Assembly (NCBI RefSeq): GCF_028532725.1
Contig: NZ_JAQKGU010000002.1
Coordinates: 248,001-312,000, forward strand
Direction of reading: 5' to 3'
Source of the DNA: Desulfovibrio sp. Fe33
GTDB taxonomy: Bacteria > Desulfobacterota > Desulfovibrionia > Desulfovibrionales > Desulfovibrionaceae
DNA: 64,000 bases
Part shown: piece by piece, positions 17,622-25,983 of the stretch
Position numbering within the stretch: position 1 is the stretch's first letter
Layout of the letters: each line of letters begins with the position of its first letter
Notes under the pieces: model-generated
Databases searched by the model: none
The model's input: the letters and a program-made list of their open reading frames with translations, nothing else
What the model was told of the DNA's origin: nothing
Program-made: the position numbers and the translations under genes

Positions 17622-18578
17622 GTGAAGAAGTTCATCGCGGTGCTGCTTGCCGCATCCGTTCTGGCCGCCGCCGGATGCGCCAAGGTGGTTGGGCCTTATT
17701 ACCTGCAGCAGGAAGAGTACAAGGAAGGAGTCAGGGTTATGGGCGAGCGCCTCAGGGAGAACCCGGAGGATGCCGATTCGGCCTATTATACGGGGCGGTA
17801 TTACCTGGCCCTGAACGAACCCCGGAAGGGCCTTGTCTATCTGGAAAAAGCGGTGGAGCTGGCCCCGGGCAACGCGGATTATGTCTTCTGGACCGGGGTG
17901 GCGTACTGGGCCTTGATGGATTTCGACCGGGAACGGGCCGCCTACGAAAAGGCCGTCAGCCTCGACCCGAATCATATTTCCGCCCACCTCTATCTGGGGC
18001 ACGGCTACGTGGACCGGGGGCAGTGGGCGCAGGCGCTTAAGGAGTACGACGTGGTTCTCGGACTGGATCCGTACAACCCGGAAGCCCTGTACAACAGGGC
18101 GCGCGTCCTTGGCGAACTTGACAGGAAGAGCGGCGAGATTGCGGCATGGAAGCGGTTCCTTGAGTATTATCCCGACGGGAGCATGGCCATGACGGCCACG
18201 GAGCAACTCAATCTGCAAGGGGACTTCTCCTACCGCAATCACATAATCGGGCGGCGCAACGTCACGTTGAAAAGCTTGACGTTCAAGCCCGGAACCAGCG
18301 TCCCGGATGCCGGCGGCAGGGACTCGCTGGCGGTGCTCGGCGCGATGATGAAGGTCAACAGCGACCTGACGGTGCACATAGTCGCCTACGTGAAGGGCGA
18401 CGCCACTCTCGCGAAGGCCCGCGCCGTGGCCTTGCGGGACTACATGCTCAACGGCAACCCGGGCATAGGCCGGGAAAGGCTGCCGCTGAGCTGGTTCGGA
18501 ACGGCTGAAAAGGTCGAAGTGGGCGGCGGCGTGGTCGCCCTGGACCAGGCGGTGAACTTCATTACCGAGGTTCGGTAA
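17622..18578 (+). CDS. TPR-repeat lipoprotein with OmpA-like C-terminal domain
   Basis: 318 residues, GTG start at 17622 with GGAG 7 bases upstream. Lipobox VLAAAGC puts the lipid-bearing Cys near residue 19. At least three tetratricopeptide repeats follow (about residues 35-190; for example YYTGRYYLALNEPRKGLVYLEKAVELAPG and the two after it). The C-terminal 100 residues (DLTVHIVAYVKGD, then AKARAVALRDYML) have the order of an OmpA-like peptidoglycan-contact domain. Likely an envelope scaffold. Confidence 0.82.
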   Translation: MKKFIAVLLAASVLAAAGCAKVVGPYYLQQEEYKEGVRVMGERLRENPEDADSAYYTGRYYLALNEPRKGLVYLEKAVELAPGNADYVFWTGVAYWALMDFDRERAAYEKAVSLDPNHISAHLYLGHGYVDRGQWAQALKEYDVVLGLDPYNPEALYNRARVLGELDRKSGEIAAWKRFLEYYPDGSMAMTATEQLNLQGDFSYRNHIIGRRNVTLKSLTFKPGTSVPDAGGRDSLAVLGAMMKVNSDLTVHIVAYVKGDATLAKARAVALRDYMLNGNPGIGRERLPLSWFGTAEKVEVGGGVVALDQAVNFITEVR

Positions 18579-18597
18579 TCAATCGGAGTAGAATACT

Positions 18598-19530
18598 ATG
18601 TCAATCATATGGAATAAAATTGGTTTTCTGGCCCTTATTTTGGTTCTCGCCCTTGCTGTCGCGGCTCCCCGCGCCATGGCGCAGACGGACGATCCGACCG
18701 CGGATACAGGCTCCCAGGTGACCGGCGACACGGGCGACACCGCTGATGCCGGCGACACTGGCGACACTGGCGATACTGCCGACACGGGCGATACCGGAGA
18801 AACCGGAGACGAGGCCGAGGCTCCGTCCTTCGCCAATCCGGCCCAGGCCGCCAAGGCCGAAGCGCTTGCCGAGGCCGTGGCCGAGGTTTCGGCCCGAAAC
18901 GTGGCCGAGGCCGAACAGGGCGTGACCGATGCGCAGACCGCCGTGGACGAAGCCGCCGCCGCGGTTGAAGCGGCCCGTCAGGCCGAGGATGCGGAGGCCG
19001 AGGCCCAGGCGCAGGCCCAGCTCGATGCGGCCATGGCCGATCTCCAGAAGGCGCAGGAGAATGCCGAACAGGCCATCTCCGACGCGGCGTCCGTGTCCGT
19101 TGAATCCATCGCGTCCATGCGCGCCCAGGATATGGGCTGGGGCGTGATCGCCCAGGAACTGGGTGTGCACCCGAGCACGCTTGGCCTCGGACACAAGAAC
19201 CGGCATCAGGACAAGACCCAGGCCCGGTCCAAAAACCGTGAGCACGGCCGGGCCATGACCGCCATGGCCGCCCAGCCCGACAACGCCACCGGCCGCAACC
19301 TCAAGGCCGGAGTGTCCCGGACCCCCGGCGTGAGCGGGGGCAAGGGCTCCAAGGCCGTGGGATTGAGTCGCGCCTCGGACAAGGCCAAGACCGGAGCCAT
19401 GAATTCCCAGTCCGCCAAGGGCAAGGATTCTTCAGGCCGCGGCAATTCGGGCAACTCCAACGCGGGCGGCAACGGCAAGGGCAAGGGCAACTCCAATGCG
19501 GGCGGCAACGGCAAGGGCAAGAGCCATTAG
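18598..19530 (+). CDS. Secreted low-complexity protein
   Basis: 310 residues with a signal peptide ending AVAAPRAMAQ. Mature order: a Thr-Gly-Asp tract (about residues 40-70) made of short TGD/AGD units, a long Ala/Glu/Gln helix likely to form a coiled coil (80-160), the segment MGWGVIAQELGVHPSTLGLGHK, which I have seen as a recurring motif in bacterial exported proteins of unknown role, and a Lys/Gly/Asn tail with two exact-type 36-base repeats. A terminator follows. Confidence 0.75.
   Translation: MSIIWNKIGFLALILVLALAVAAPRAMAQTDDPTADTGSQVTGDTGDTADAGDTGDTGDTADTGDTGETGDEAEAPSFANPAQAAKAEALAEAVAEVSARNVAEAEQGVTDAQTAVDEAAAAVEAARQAEDAEAEAQAQAQLDAAMADLQKAQENAEQAISDAASVSVESIASMRAQDMGWGVIAQELGVHPSTLGLGHKNRHQDKTQARSKNREHGRAMTAMAAQPDNATGRNLKAGVSRTPGVSGGKGSKAVGLSRASDKAKTGAMNSQSAKGKDSSGRGNSGNSNAGGNGKGKGNSNAGGNGKGKSH
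19450..19521 (+). repeat. Two tandem 36-base coding repeats
   Basis: Units 19450-19485 and 19486-19521 differ at one base and each encodes GNSNAGGNGKGK. The array forms the basic tail of the secreted protein and may vary in copy number between strains. Confidence 0.85.
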
Positions 19531-19555
19531 TCTTTCTTGAAACGGAATGCGACGA

Positions 19556-19591
19556 GGCGGGCCCCGGTTATCGGGGCCCGCCTTTTTTTTT
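19556..19591 (+). terminator. Rho-independent terminator after the envelope operon
   Basis: An 11-bp stem GGCGGGCCCCG/CGGGGCCCGCC with a 5-base loop is followed by nine T. Confidence 0.93.
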
Positions 19592-19605
19592 GGGGGGGGG
19601 ACTTT

Positions 19606-19732
19606 CTCCTTATCTCCCTGAAGAGGGAAATCAAACGTTGAAAGCCGCTTTGCGGCGATAGTCGAGTGATTTCGCCTCCGGCGGGCAAGGGTTCGCACCC
19701 TTGCATCCCTTGTGAGCGCCTTCGGCGCTGGT
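19606..19732. repeat. Dispersed intergenic repeat, copy 2 (REP-like)
   Basis: Aligns with 700-824 over its whole length, including the core GATTTCGCCTCCGGCGGGCA and the terminal GCGCCTTCGGCGC hairpin. Again it directly follows a terminator. The rest of the gap before the HD-GYP gene holds no gene. Confidence 0.75.
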
Positions 19733-19878
19733 TTTAACTTTGCGGTATTTTGCAGTAAAAGCGGTGGGTTAAATGTGGAGCTCTCCTTTTTGGGGGCCGC
19801 AGTCTTTCCTCGCTCTTCAAAACAGGGGGAAATCCGGGTATGGATCGGGTTCATGGCGAAACAAACCAAGGTGAATGC

Positions 19879-20874
19879 ATGGCGGAAAACATCGATTCAG
19901 CTTCCCTGTCAGAGACCTATCTCCAGATAAGCCCGAATATCCTGGCGAGCTTTCCCAAGTTCAGGCCGCCGGTTGATCTATATTTCTACGATCCGGACGT
20001 GGCCCGCACCGGCCGTTTCCATCGTGCCGGGGAACGCCTCTCCCGGGAGGGACAGGATGAGGTCGCCCGTTTCGCCGAAGAGGGACGGCTCTATCTGCTG
20101 CGGGACGATTACCGCGTCTATGCCGAGCACTTGAGCCGGGAACTCGGTCTGCTGCTTGTAGAGGAGGGCTTTCTGCCCCTGGAGGTGGCGGAAATATTCT
20201 TCATCGCCTTTCGGAACCGCATGAATGAGTTTCTGAACCGGCCGACGGAGGACACCTACGAAGCCTTGTGCAAGGATGTGAGCATCCTGGCGGAATATAT
20301 CTGGATCGACCCGAGCCGGGTGGATTTCCTGACCCATACCCTGGAGCGGGAGTATGACCTGTCGGTCCATTCGGTGAACACCATGTTCATCGGCCTCGCC
20401 CTGCACTTGCGCCGGACCGGCGGTCTGGTGGAAAAAGCCGGTCTCGTCAGCCTTGGCCTTGGCCTGTTGCTGCACGATCTCGGCATGGTCATGGTCCCGA
20501 AGTTCATCCGCGACAAGGAACAGTATCTGGTGCGCCGGGACCGCGAGTCCCTCGAACGGCATATAGAGGCCGGGCTGAACATGCTCAGGCGGCTCAAGAT
20601 CCGCGATCAGGTCATCCTTGATTGCGCCGAGCAGCACCATGAGCGGTTGGACGGCTCGGGCTATCCCGCACGCCGGTTTGACAAGGATATCTCCGCAGCG
20701 GGCAGGCTCTGCGCCGTTGCGGACTCCTTTTCGGCCATCATAGGAGACAGGCCCCATCGCTCGGCCCGGGACATGGCCGAGGCCGTGCGGATGCTGACGG
20801 ATGACGGCAGGCGCTACGATTCGGAGCTGACCGCGCTGCTGGCGGGGATCATGGCCGAGCGGGTCACAGAGTAA
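19879..20874 (+). CDS. HD-GYP domain phosphodiesterase-like protein
   Basis: About 331 residues. The start at 19879 (MAENIDSAS) has AAGGTG 6 bases upstream. N-terminal 170 residues form an unassigned regulatory region of the type often found before HD-GYP. The HD-GYP half has the HD pair in GLGLLLHDLGMV (near residue 197), HIEAGLNML, and HHERLDGSGYP near 252. These residues bind the di-iron or di-metal centre that hydrolyses cyclic-di-GMP. The GYP triplet is intact, so activity is expected. Cytosolic; no membrane segment. Confidence 0.88.
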   Translation: MAENIDSASLSETYLQISPNILASFPKFRPPVDLYFYDPDVARTGRFHRAGERLSREGQDEVARFAEEGRLYLLRDDYRVYAEHLSRELGLLLVEEGFLPLEVAEIFFIAFRNRMNEFLNRPTEDTYEALCKDVSILAEYIWIDPSRVDFLTHTLEREYDLSVHSVNTMFIGLALHLRRTGGLVEKAGLVSLGLGLLLHDLGMVMVPKFIRDKEQYLVRRDRESLERHIEAGLNMLRRLKIRDQVILDCAEQHHERLDGSGYPARRFDKDISAAGRLCAVADSFSAIIGDRPHRSARDMAEAVRMLTDDGRRYDSELTALLAGIMAERVTE

Positions 20875-21289
20875 TGTAGCCCTGCGCTGCCGACCGTTCG
20901 GGGTTTTCAAGGCGGGCCATGGCCGTGCGCATGGGGTTGAACCCGAAGCGGGCGTAGAACGGCTCCTTGCCCGGAACGGACCAGAGGACGACGTTGGGCG
21001 TGTTCAGCCGCTCCAGCATGGCCTCCATCATCCGCGTTCCCAGTCCTTGGCCCTGGCATTCCGGAATCATGCAAAGATCGTAGATCACCGAGTGCGCCAC
21101 GCCGTCGCTCAGGGCGCGTCCCAGGCCCACGAGAGTCTCTCCCCGCCAGGCGAAGCAGGTAAGGCCGCTGTTCTCGAAAGTCCGGCGCAACACATCCGGT
21201 TCGCGGGTGCCCAGCGGAGCTTTTTCGAAGACTTCCGCGGCATTGGTCCAATCCACGCCTTCGGTGTCGAATCGGAGGGCTATATTCAT
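20864..21289 (-). CDS. GNAT-family N-acetyltransferase
   Basis: 141 residues starting at MNIALRFDTEGVDW. Acetyl-CoA loop CMIPECQGQGLGTRMM and the later FYARFGFNPM pattern fit GNAT motif A and B. It begins 2 bases after the thioesterase stop and so is co-transcribed; the acceptor is unknown. Its 3' end overlaps the HD-GYP gene by 11 bases, tail to tail. Confidence 0.88.
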   Translation of the reverse strand: MNIALRFDTEGVDWTNAAEVFEKAPLGTREPDVLRRTFENSGLTCFAWRGETLVGLGRALSDGVAHSVIYDLCMIPECQGQGLGTRMMEAMLERLNTPNVVLWSVPGKEPFYARFGFNPMRTAMARLENPERSAAQGYITL

Positions 21290-21291
21290 GG

Positions 21292-22053
21292 TCACGGCTG
21301 TTTCCACCAGGAACGCATACGCACAATCTCCTTGTCGTCGGAAAGCCGGGTCAGGGTGTGCAGGAAGGTGTCCATTCCCTGGTCCGGGGCGTCCATGGTG
21401 CAGGCCGACACATACTCGTCGCCGGGAAAGGACTCGCTGCGGAACTGGATGTCCACTCCGTGGCAACGATTTTCGCGGAGCCATTCCATGGGCACGGCTT
21501 CAAAGCAGTATTCCAGATACTTCACATTGTTGACATGGCCATTGATATCCATGTCGGCGCGTCTGGCCGTCAGTTGCGCGGTGTGCTCGCCGTTTTTGAG
21601 CCGGGTCACGGATTTGGTCGGGAAGGCCAGGGCGTGCTCGCGTTCCGGAATATTCCTTTCATGGAGAACGGTGTCGGGCGGATCGGGACGGTGGGTCCGG
21701 GTGTTCAGCGTTACCCAGGATGTGGTGGCCGCTCCCATTTGCCCGTTCCCGTCGGAGATCACGAAGTCTCGCAGGGCCACCAGCCGTTCCTTGCCCGAAG
21801 GCCAGGTCAGGATAGAGGTGCGTTCGCCGAAGCCGGGCAGCCTGTCCACCATGAGGTGGAGGCGGGCGAGAATCCAGAAATGTCCGCTCTGCTCCAGGTC
21901 GTGGTAGCCGAAACCGAGCTTGTCGGCATGGCGCGAGGCGATGTCCTGGAGCTGGTCGCAAATGGCGGTGACGGACACGCGGCCGTCCGGGCGCGGCTCG
22001 TAGGAGCGGATGTCATAGCCGTGTTCGAAGGTGAATGCTGAATTGGTTGTCAT
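21292..22053 (-). CDS. Acyl-ACP thioesterase (double hotdog fold)
   Basis: 253 residues. Frees fatty acids from acyl carrier protein in the cytosol. Two hotdog halves are visible: the N-terminal YHDLEQSGHFWILARLHLMVDRLPG block and the C-terminal ADMDINGHVNNVKYLEYC block, whose Asn, His and downstream acidic residues match the active site of bacterial/plant acyl-ACP thioesterases. The ATG at 22053 is preferred over a TTG 9 bases upstream because AGGAA is then well placed. A perfect 10-bp inverted repeat overlaps this start. Confidence 0.85.
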   Translation of the reverse strand: MTTNSAFTFEHGYDIRSYEPRPDGRVSVTAICDQLQDIASRHADKLGFGYHDLEQSGHFWILARLHLMVDRLPGFGERTSILTWPSGKERLVALRDFVISDGNGQMGAATTSWVTLNTRTHRPDPPDTVLHERNIPEREHALAFPTKSVTRLKNGEHTAQLTARRADMDINGHVNNVKYLEYCFEAVPMEWLRENRCHGVDIQFRSESFPGDEYVSACTMDAPDQGMDTFLHTLTRLSDDKEIVRMRSWWKQP

Positions 22054-22065
22054 GGCAACCAATTC
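22040..22065. promoter_or_regulatory. Perfect inverted repeat across the thioesterase start codon (candidate operator)
   Basis: GAATTGGTTG (22040-22049), a 6-base spacer, CAACCAATTC (22056-22065). The start codon is in the centre. Two-fold symmetry of this length is what a dimeric repressor, for example a TetR- or GntR-type lipid regulator, would bind. It could also fold as RNA and hide the start. Confidence 0.5.
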
Positions 22066-22140
22066 CTATGGCAGATACGGCCCGGTGTAAAGGGGGGGCG
22101 AGCCCGCGCGTGTGGCGGGCGGCCCCATTACCCGGAGAAA

Positions 22141-22734
22141 TCAGGACAGGAAGTTGCGTACGCCCGCGAAGATGATCTGGGCGGCCATGGCCGAGAGGAC
22201 CAGACCGGTGATCTTGGTCAGCACGTTGATCCCCATCTTGCCGATGATGCGCATGGCCGTGGAGGCCATTATCAGAAGCAGGCCCACAGACAGGCAGGCG
22301 GAGATAAGGGCCGCCGCGCCGATCAGTTTCTGCTGGGTGGTGGACAGCTCCGCGCCGAGAATGAGCAGGGTACCGATGGACGCCGGGCCCACGGTGATGG
22401 GGATGGCCAGCGGCACCACGGCCACGTCCGATTCGTCGTCCGTTTCGGGCCGCTGGCGTTTGCCTGAGACCAGGGAGACGGCGGACAGGAACAGCAGCGC
22501 TCCGGCGCCCACCCGGAAGCCGTCCAGAGTGATGCCCAAGGTGGAGAAAATCGGGTTGCCTGCGAAATAGAGGGTCAACGCGATGACCAGCACCGCCGAG
22601 ATGGTCCGCAAGGCCAGCTTGCGTTGCTCCTTTTTTTCCATGCCTTCGGTCATGGACAAGAACACGGAAAGCACGAAAAACGGCGTCAGGAGGAAGAAAA
22701 GTTTGATATACAGGGAGATAAACAGGTTGCTCAC
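22141..22734 (-). CDS. MarC-family integral membrane protein
   Basis: 197 residues with six hydrophobic segments. MarC-type landmarks: LTPFFVLSVFLSMTEGM at the N-terminus, DGFRVGAGALLFLSAVSLV, and VVPLAIPITVGPASIGTLLIL. The function of this inner-membrane family is not settled; early links to antibiotic resistance were not upheld. It stands between recN and the thioesterase on the same strand, 70 bases after recN. Confidence 0.9.
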   Translation of the reverse strand: MSNLFISLYIKLFFLLTPFFVLSVFLSMTEGMEKKEQRKLALRTISAVLVIALTLYFAGNPIFSTLGITLDGFRVGAGALLFLSAVSLVSGKRQRPETDDESDVAVVPLAIPITVGPASIGTLLILGAELSTTQQKLIGAAALISACLSVGLLLIMASTAMRIIGKMGINVLTKITGLVLSAMAAQIIFAGVRNFLS

Positions 22735-22804
22735 GACATACCCCGCGCGATGCGCGTACTAAAAAGTTTCGGAGGAAGAGGGGATGGGGGTATGGGAGCC
22801 CCCT

Positions 22805-24418
22805 CTACCTGCACAGTTTCTCGGCCAGGGCCGCACCCTGTTCGCCGCCGCCGGCCATACGGGCCAGCTCGCATTTGATTTCACCGCCTTCAAGCCGTTC
22901 GCAACGGGTGTAGGTGGCGTTGTCGACGACTTCCTTCTTGATGAGGAAGTGCCGGTCGGCCATGCGGGCGAGCTGCGGCCAGTGGGTGATGAGCAGCATT
23001 TGCTGGCGGTCGGCCAGCGCGCGCAGCTTGTTGCCCACAGAGTTGAGCGTCAGTCCGCCGATGCCCGCGTCCACTTCGTCGAAGATGAGCGAAGGAGCGG
23101 CGTCGGCCTCTCCGCCGTCCTGGCCGCGCATGGTCACGAGCGCCAGCAGGAACCGGGAGAGTTCGCCGCCCGAGGCTATCTTGTCCAGGGGCTGAGCGGG
23201 CTGGCCGGGGTTCGGAACCCACATGAGGCGGCCGCGCATGTCGTCACAGCCCGGATAGAGTTCCCGGGCGTCGAAATCGAAGTGGACCTTGACGTGTTCC
23301 GAGAAGCCCAGGTCGGTCAGCTCGTCCACGATGCGGATGGCAAGCTCCCCCGCGGCCTTCTTGCGGGCGTGGTTGAGCTTGGCCAGGGTTTCCTTGAGAG
23401 CCGCAGCGGCCTCGCTCTCCTCATGGCCCAGATTCTTCATGTCCAGGGCGCAGGCGTCGAGGAAGGAGAGGCTATCGTCGATTTCGGACTTCATGTCAAC
23501 GATCTCGTCCAGGCCGCGCCTGAGTTTTCGCTTGAGCTTGGCCAGCTCGAAAAGGCGGGCCTCGATGTCGTCCAGGGACATGGGATCGTCGTCGTCGAAA
23601 TCCGTTGGGCCGCGTCGCAGCCGGGAGTCCAGGTCATGCAGCCGCATCCGCAGTTCCCCGATGGCTTCGCGGTCCTCGTCGAAGCCCGGAAAGAGCCGGG
23701 CGATGATCTCCATCTCGCGGCTGAGCAGGGTCATGGCGTCCAGCAGACCGATCTCGCCGTGCAGGACGTTCAGGGCGTTTTGCAGGCACTCGCCCGCCTG
23801 TTCGCGGTCCTTGAGGATTTTCTTGCGCTCTTCGAGCTCGTTTTCCTCGTCCGGCTGCGGGTCGACGGTTTCGATCTCCTTCTTCTGGTATTCCAGAAAT
23901 TCCCGCTGCTTTTGCAGATCATCGAATTTTTCGGAGAGCCGTTTCTTGCGTTCGAGCACGTCGTTGAGCGCGGCGAGCCGATCGTTTCGTTCCGCCGGGA
24001 GGGATTGGTCCGGCAGGAACGAGTCGAGAATTTCGGACTGGAAGGCCGGGGAGAGCAGCTTCTGCTGGCCGTGCTGCGACGTATGGATGACCAGCCTCGC
24101 GCCCATGTCGCGGATGGTCGGCTGGGAGGACAGGATATCGTTGACGTACACCCTGCTGCGCCCGGTTTCTGCGGAGAGCTCGCGCCGGATTACGGTTTCG
24201 CCTTCGGGCAGGACGAAGAGCGCCTCCACCGTGGCCTTGTCGGCGCCGGGGCGGACAAGCTTCTTGTCCATGCGCTCGCCCATGAGGAAGTCCACGGCCC
24301 GCAGGATGAAGGATTTGCCTGCGCCGGTTTCGCCGGTCAGAGTGTTCAGGCCGGGCGAGAATTCCAGTTCGGCGTCCTCAATGAGCGCCAGATTTCGGAT
24401 GCGCAGCAGTTCGAGCAT
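22805..24418 (-). CDS. recN: DNA repair protein RecN
   Basis: 537 residues. SMC-like ATPase of double-strand break repair. Walker A in NTLTGETGAGKSFILRAVDFLMGER near the N-terminus, long coiled coil (about 160-360), ABC signature KIASGGELSRFLLAL and Walker B LIFDEVDAGIGG. The start at 24418 (MLELLRIRNLALIED) is set by the conserved N-terminus; the longer frame only adds an Arg-rich leader. The 250 bases upstream (24419-24670) hold no gene. Confidence 0.96.
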   Translation of the reverse strand: MLELLRIRNLALIEDAELEFSPGLNTLTGETGAGKSFILRAVDFLMGERMDKKLVRPGADKATVEALFVLPEGETVIRRELSAETGRSRVYVNDILSSQPTIRDMGARLVIHTSQHGQQKLLSPAFQSEILDSFLPDQSLPAERNDRLAALNDVLERKKRLSEKFDDLQKQREFLEYQKKEIETVDPQPDEENELEERKKILKDREQAGECLQNALNVLHGEIGLLDAMTLLSREMEIIARLFPGFDEDREAIGELRMRLHDLDSRLRRGPTDFDDDDPMSLDDIEARLFELAKLKRKLRRGLDEIVDMKSEIDDSLSFLDACALDMKNLGHEESEAAAALKETLAKLNHARKKAAGELAIRIVDELTDLGFSEHVKVHFDFDARELYPGCDDMRGRLMWVPNPGQPAQPLDKIASGGELSRFLLALVTMRGQDGGEADAAPSLIFDEVDAGIGGLTLNSVGNKLRALADRQQMLLITHWPQLARMADRHFLIKKEVVDNATYTRCERLEGGEIKCELARMAGGGEQGAALAEKLCR

Positions 24419-24670
24419 GTGATGCCTCCGGCGGCCGGGGAGAAGGCGGAAAAGGTTCGTCCTTCTCCCGACCTCCATTCCCTTCCCTCGTTTGTCTTTG
24501 GCTGCTTGTCAGGGGAAAGGGGCGGTCGGTTGGTTCGTGTCAGTACGCAATGAAACACGGCTGCCTGGCGAGGCGGCCTCGTCCGGGCGAGCCGGATAAC
24601 GAGTGTCGTTATACACCAGAGCCGCGCGGCGGAAAAGGGGAACCTGCGCCCGGAAGGCGAAGCGTTCGGT

Positions 24671-25144
24671 TCAGGCGGCCGACAGCGATTTGACCAGACT
24701 GCATGTGTTTTCGCCGGGCATGTACTCGGCGGCATCGCGGGTCAGCGTCACACGAAAGCCCTTGCTTCGATAAAAGGCCAGCGCCTTTTTGTTCTTTTCG
24801 AAGCAGTCCAGGGTGAGCCTGTCGAATCCGTCTTTCGCGGCGCGTTCCTCCGCATGGGCGAGCAGCGCGGAACCGACGCCTTGTCCCATGAACTCGGGCC
24901 GGACCCACAAGTGGTCCACATAGTCGCCCTTGAGGAGCAGAATCCCGGCCGGGGTGCCGTTCGCCTCGGCCACGGTGAAGCGGGCCGCGTCGGTTCTCGC
25001 CACCTGGCCCGGCCTGTCCATGTCCAGAATCCTTTGGAAGCGGTGCGCGGGCAGGAACCGGGCGTAGCTGGCCAGCATGGAGGCGAGAATGATGTCCGCG
25101 ACGAGTTGCTCGTCCGCGTGCGTGGCCGGGCGCAGAACGATCAC
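24671..25144 (-). CDS. GNAT-family N-acetyltransferase
   Basis: 157 residues with a GTG start whose last bases overlap the dppC stop (GTGA), so it is translationally coupled to the peptide permease genes. Acetyl-CoA loop LWVRPEFMGQGVGSALLAHAEERA and the later LDCFEKNKKALAFYRSKGF pattern are clear. Substrate unknown. The frame extends far upstream without a proper start, as a shadow of dppC, and this is rejected. Confidence 0.88.
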   Translation of the reverse strand: MIVLRPATHADEQLVADIILASMLASYARFLPAHRFQRILDMDRPGQVARTDAARFTVAEANGTPAGILLLKGDYVDHLWVRPEFMGQGVGSALLAHAEERAAKDGFDRLTLDCFEKNKKALAFYRSKGFRVTLTRDAAEYMPGENTCSLVKSLSAA

Positions 25145-25983
25145 TGTTTGAGCCTCGGGTCGAGGAGGTCGCGCAGGGATTCGCCGAGCAGGTTGTAGCC
25201 GAGGACGGTCAGCAGGATGGCCAGGCCCGGGAAAACGGAAAGCCACCAGGCGATGCCCAGCACTTCCTTTCCTTCCATCAGGATATTGCCCCAGGAGGCG
25301 TCCGGCGGCTGCACGCCCAGTCCCAGGAAGGAGAGGGATGATTCCGTCAGAATGGCCCCGGCCACGCCCAGGGTGGCGGATACCAGCACCGGGGCCAAGG
25401 CGTTGGGCATGATGTGGCGGAAGATGATCCTTCCGGGTCCGGCTCCGGCGGCCCTGGCGGCCAGGACGTAGTCCCGTTCGCGGATGGACAGGGTCTCGGC
25501 CCGTACCAGTCGCGCCACGCCCATCCAGCCGGTCAGCCCGATGACGATCATGATGTTCGTCAGGCTCGGTTCCAGAAAGGCGATGACCGCCAGGATGAGA
25601 AAGAAGGACGGGAAGCAGAGCATGACGTCCACGCCGCGCATGATGATTTCGTCCACTACGCGGCCGAAGTAGCCTGCGACGAGTCCCAGCACGAGGCCGA
25701 TGGAGGTGGCGAGGCCCACGGCCACGAATCCGACCCAAAGGGATACGCGCCCGCCGAAGAGGATGCGTGAAAACACGTCGCGGCCCAGCGCATCCGTGCC
25801 CATGAGGTGGGCGGCGCTAGGCGGCAGGAGAAGGGCGTCCACGTTGATGAAATTCGGGTCGTAAGGCGCGATGAACGGGGCGAAGACGGCGCCGATGGAC
25901 ATGACGCCGACGATGAGCGTGCCGATCAGGAGCAGGGCGTGTCGCGCCCACGGCGGGACGCGTTTGAGCGGGCGGCGCTTCAT
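25141..25983 (-). CDS. dppC: Peptide/nickel ABC transporter permease (DppC-type)
   Basis: 280 residues, six membrane helices. N-terminal helix then HLMGTDALGRDVFSRILFGGRVSLWVG, typical of OppC/DppC, and the EAA-type coupling loop DYVLAARAAGAGPGRIIFRHIMPNAL. Overlaps dppB by ATGA. Inner membrane; pairs with DppB to form the channel. The ATPases and binding protein of the system are not in this window. Confidence 0.92.
   Translation of the reverse strand: MKRRPLKRVPPWARHALLLIGTLIVGVMSIGAVFAPFIAPYDPNFINVDALLLPPSAAHLMGTDALGRDVFSRILFGGRVSLWVGFVAVGLATSIGLVLGLVAGYFGRVVDEIIMRGVDVMLCFPSFFLILAVIAFLEPSLTNIMIVIGLTGWMGVARLVRAETLSIRERDYVLAARAAGAGPGRIIFRHIMPNALAPVLVSATLGVAGAILTESSLSFLGLGVQPPDASWGNILMEGKEVLGIAWWLSVFPGLAILLTVLGYNLLGESLRDLLDPRLKQ

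Noticed and set aside
22784-24553. Plus-strand reading frame opposite recN
   Set aside because: recN has all its motifs on the minus strand; this frame has no family pattern.
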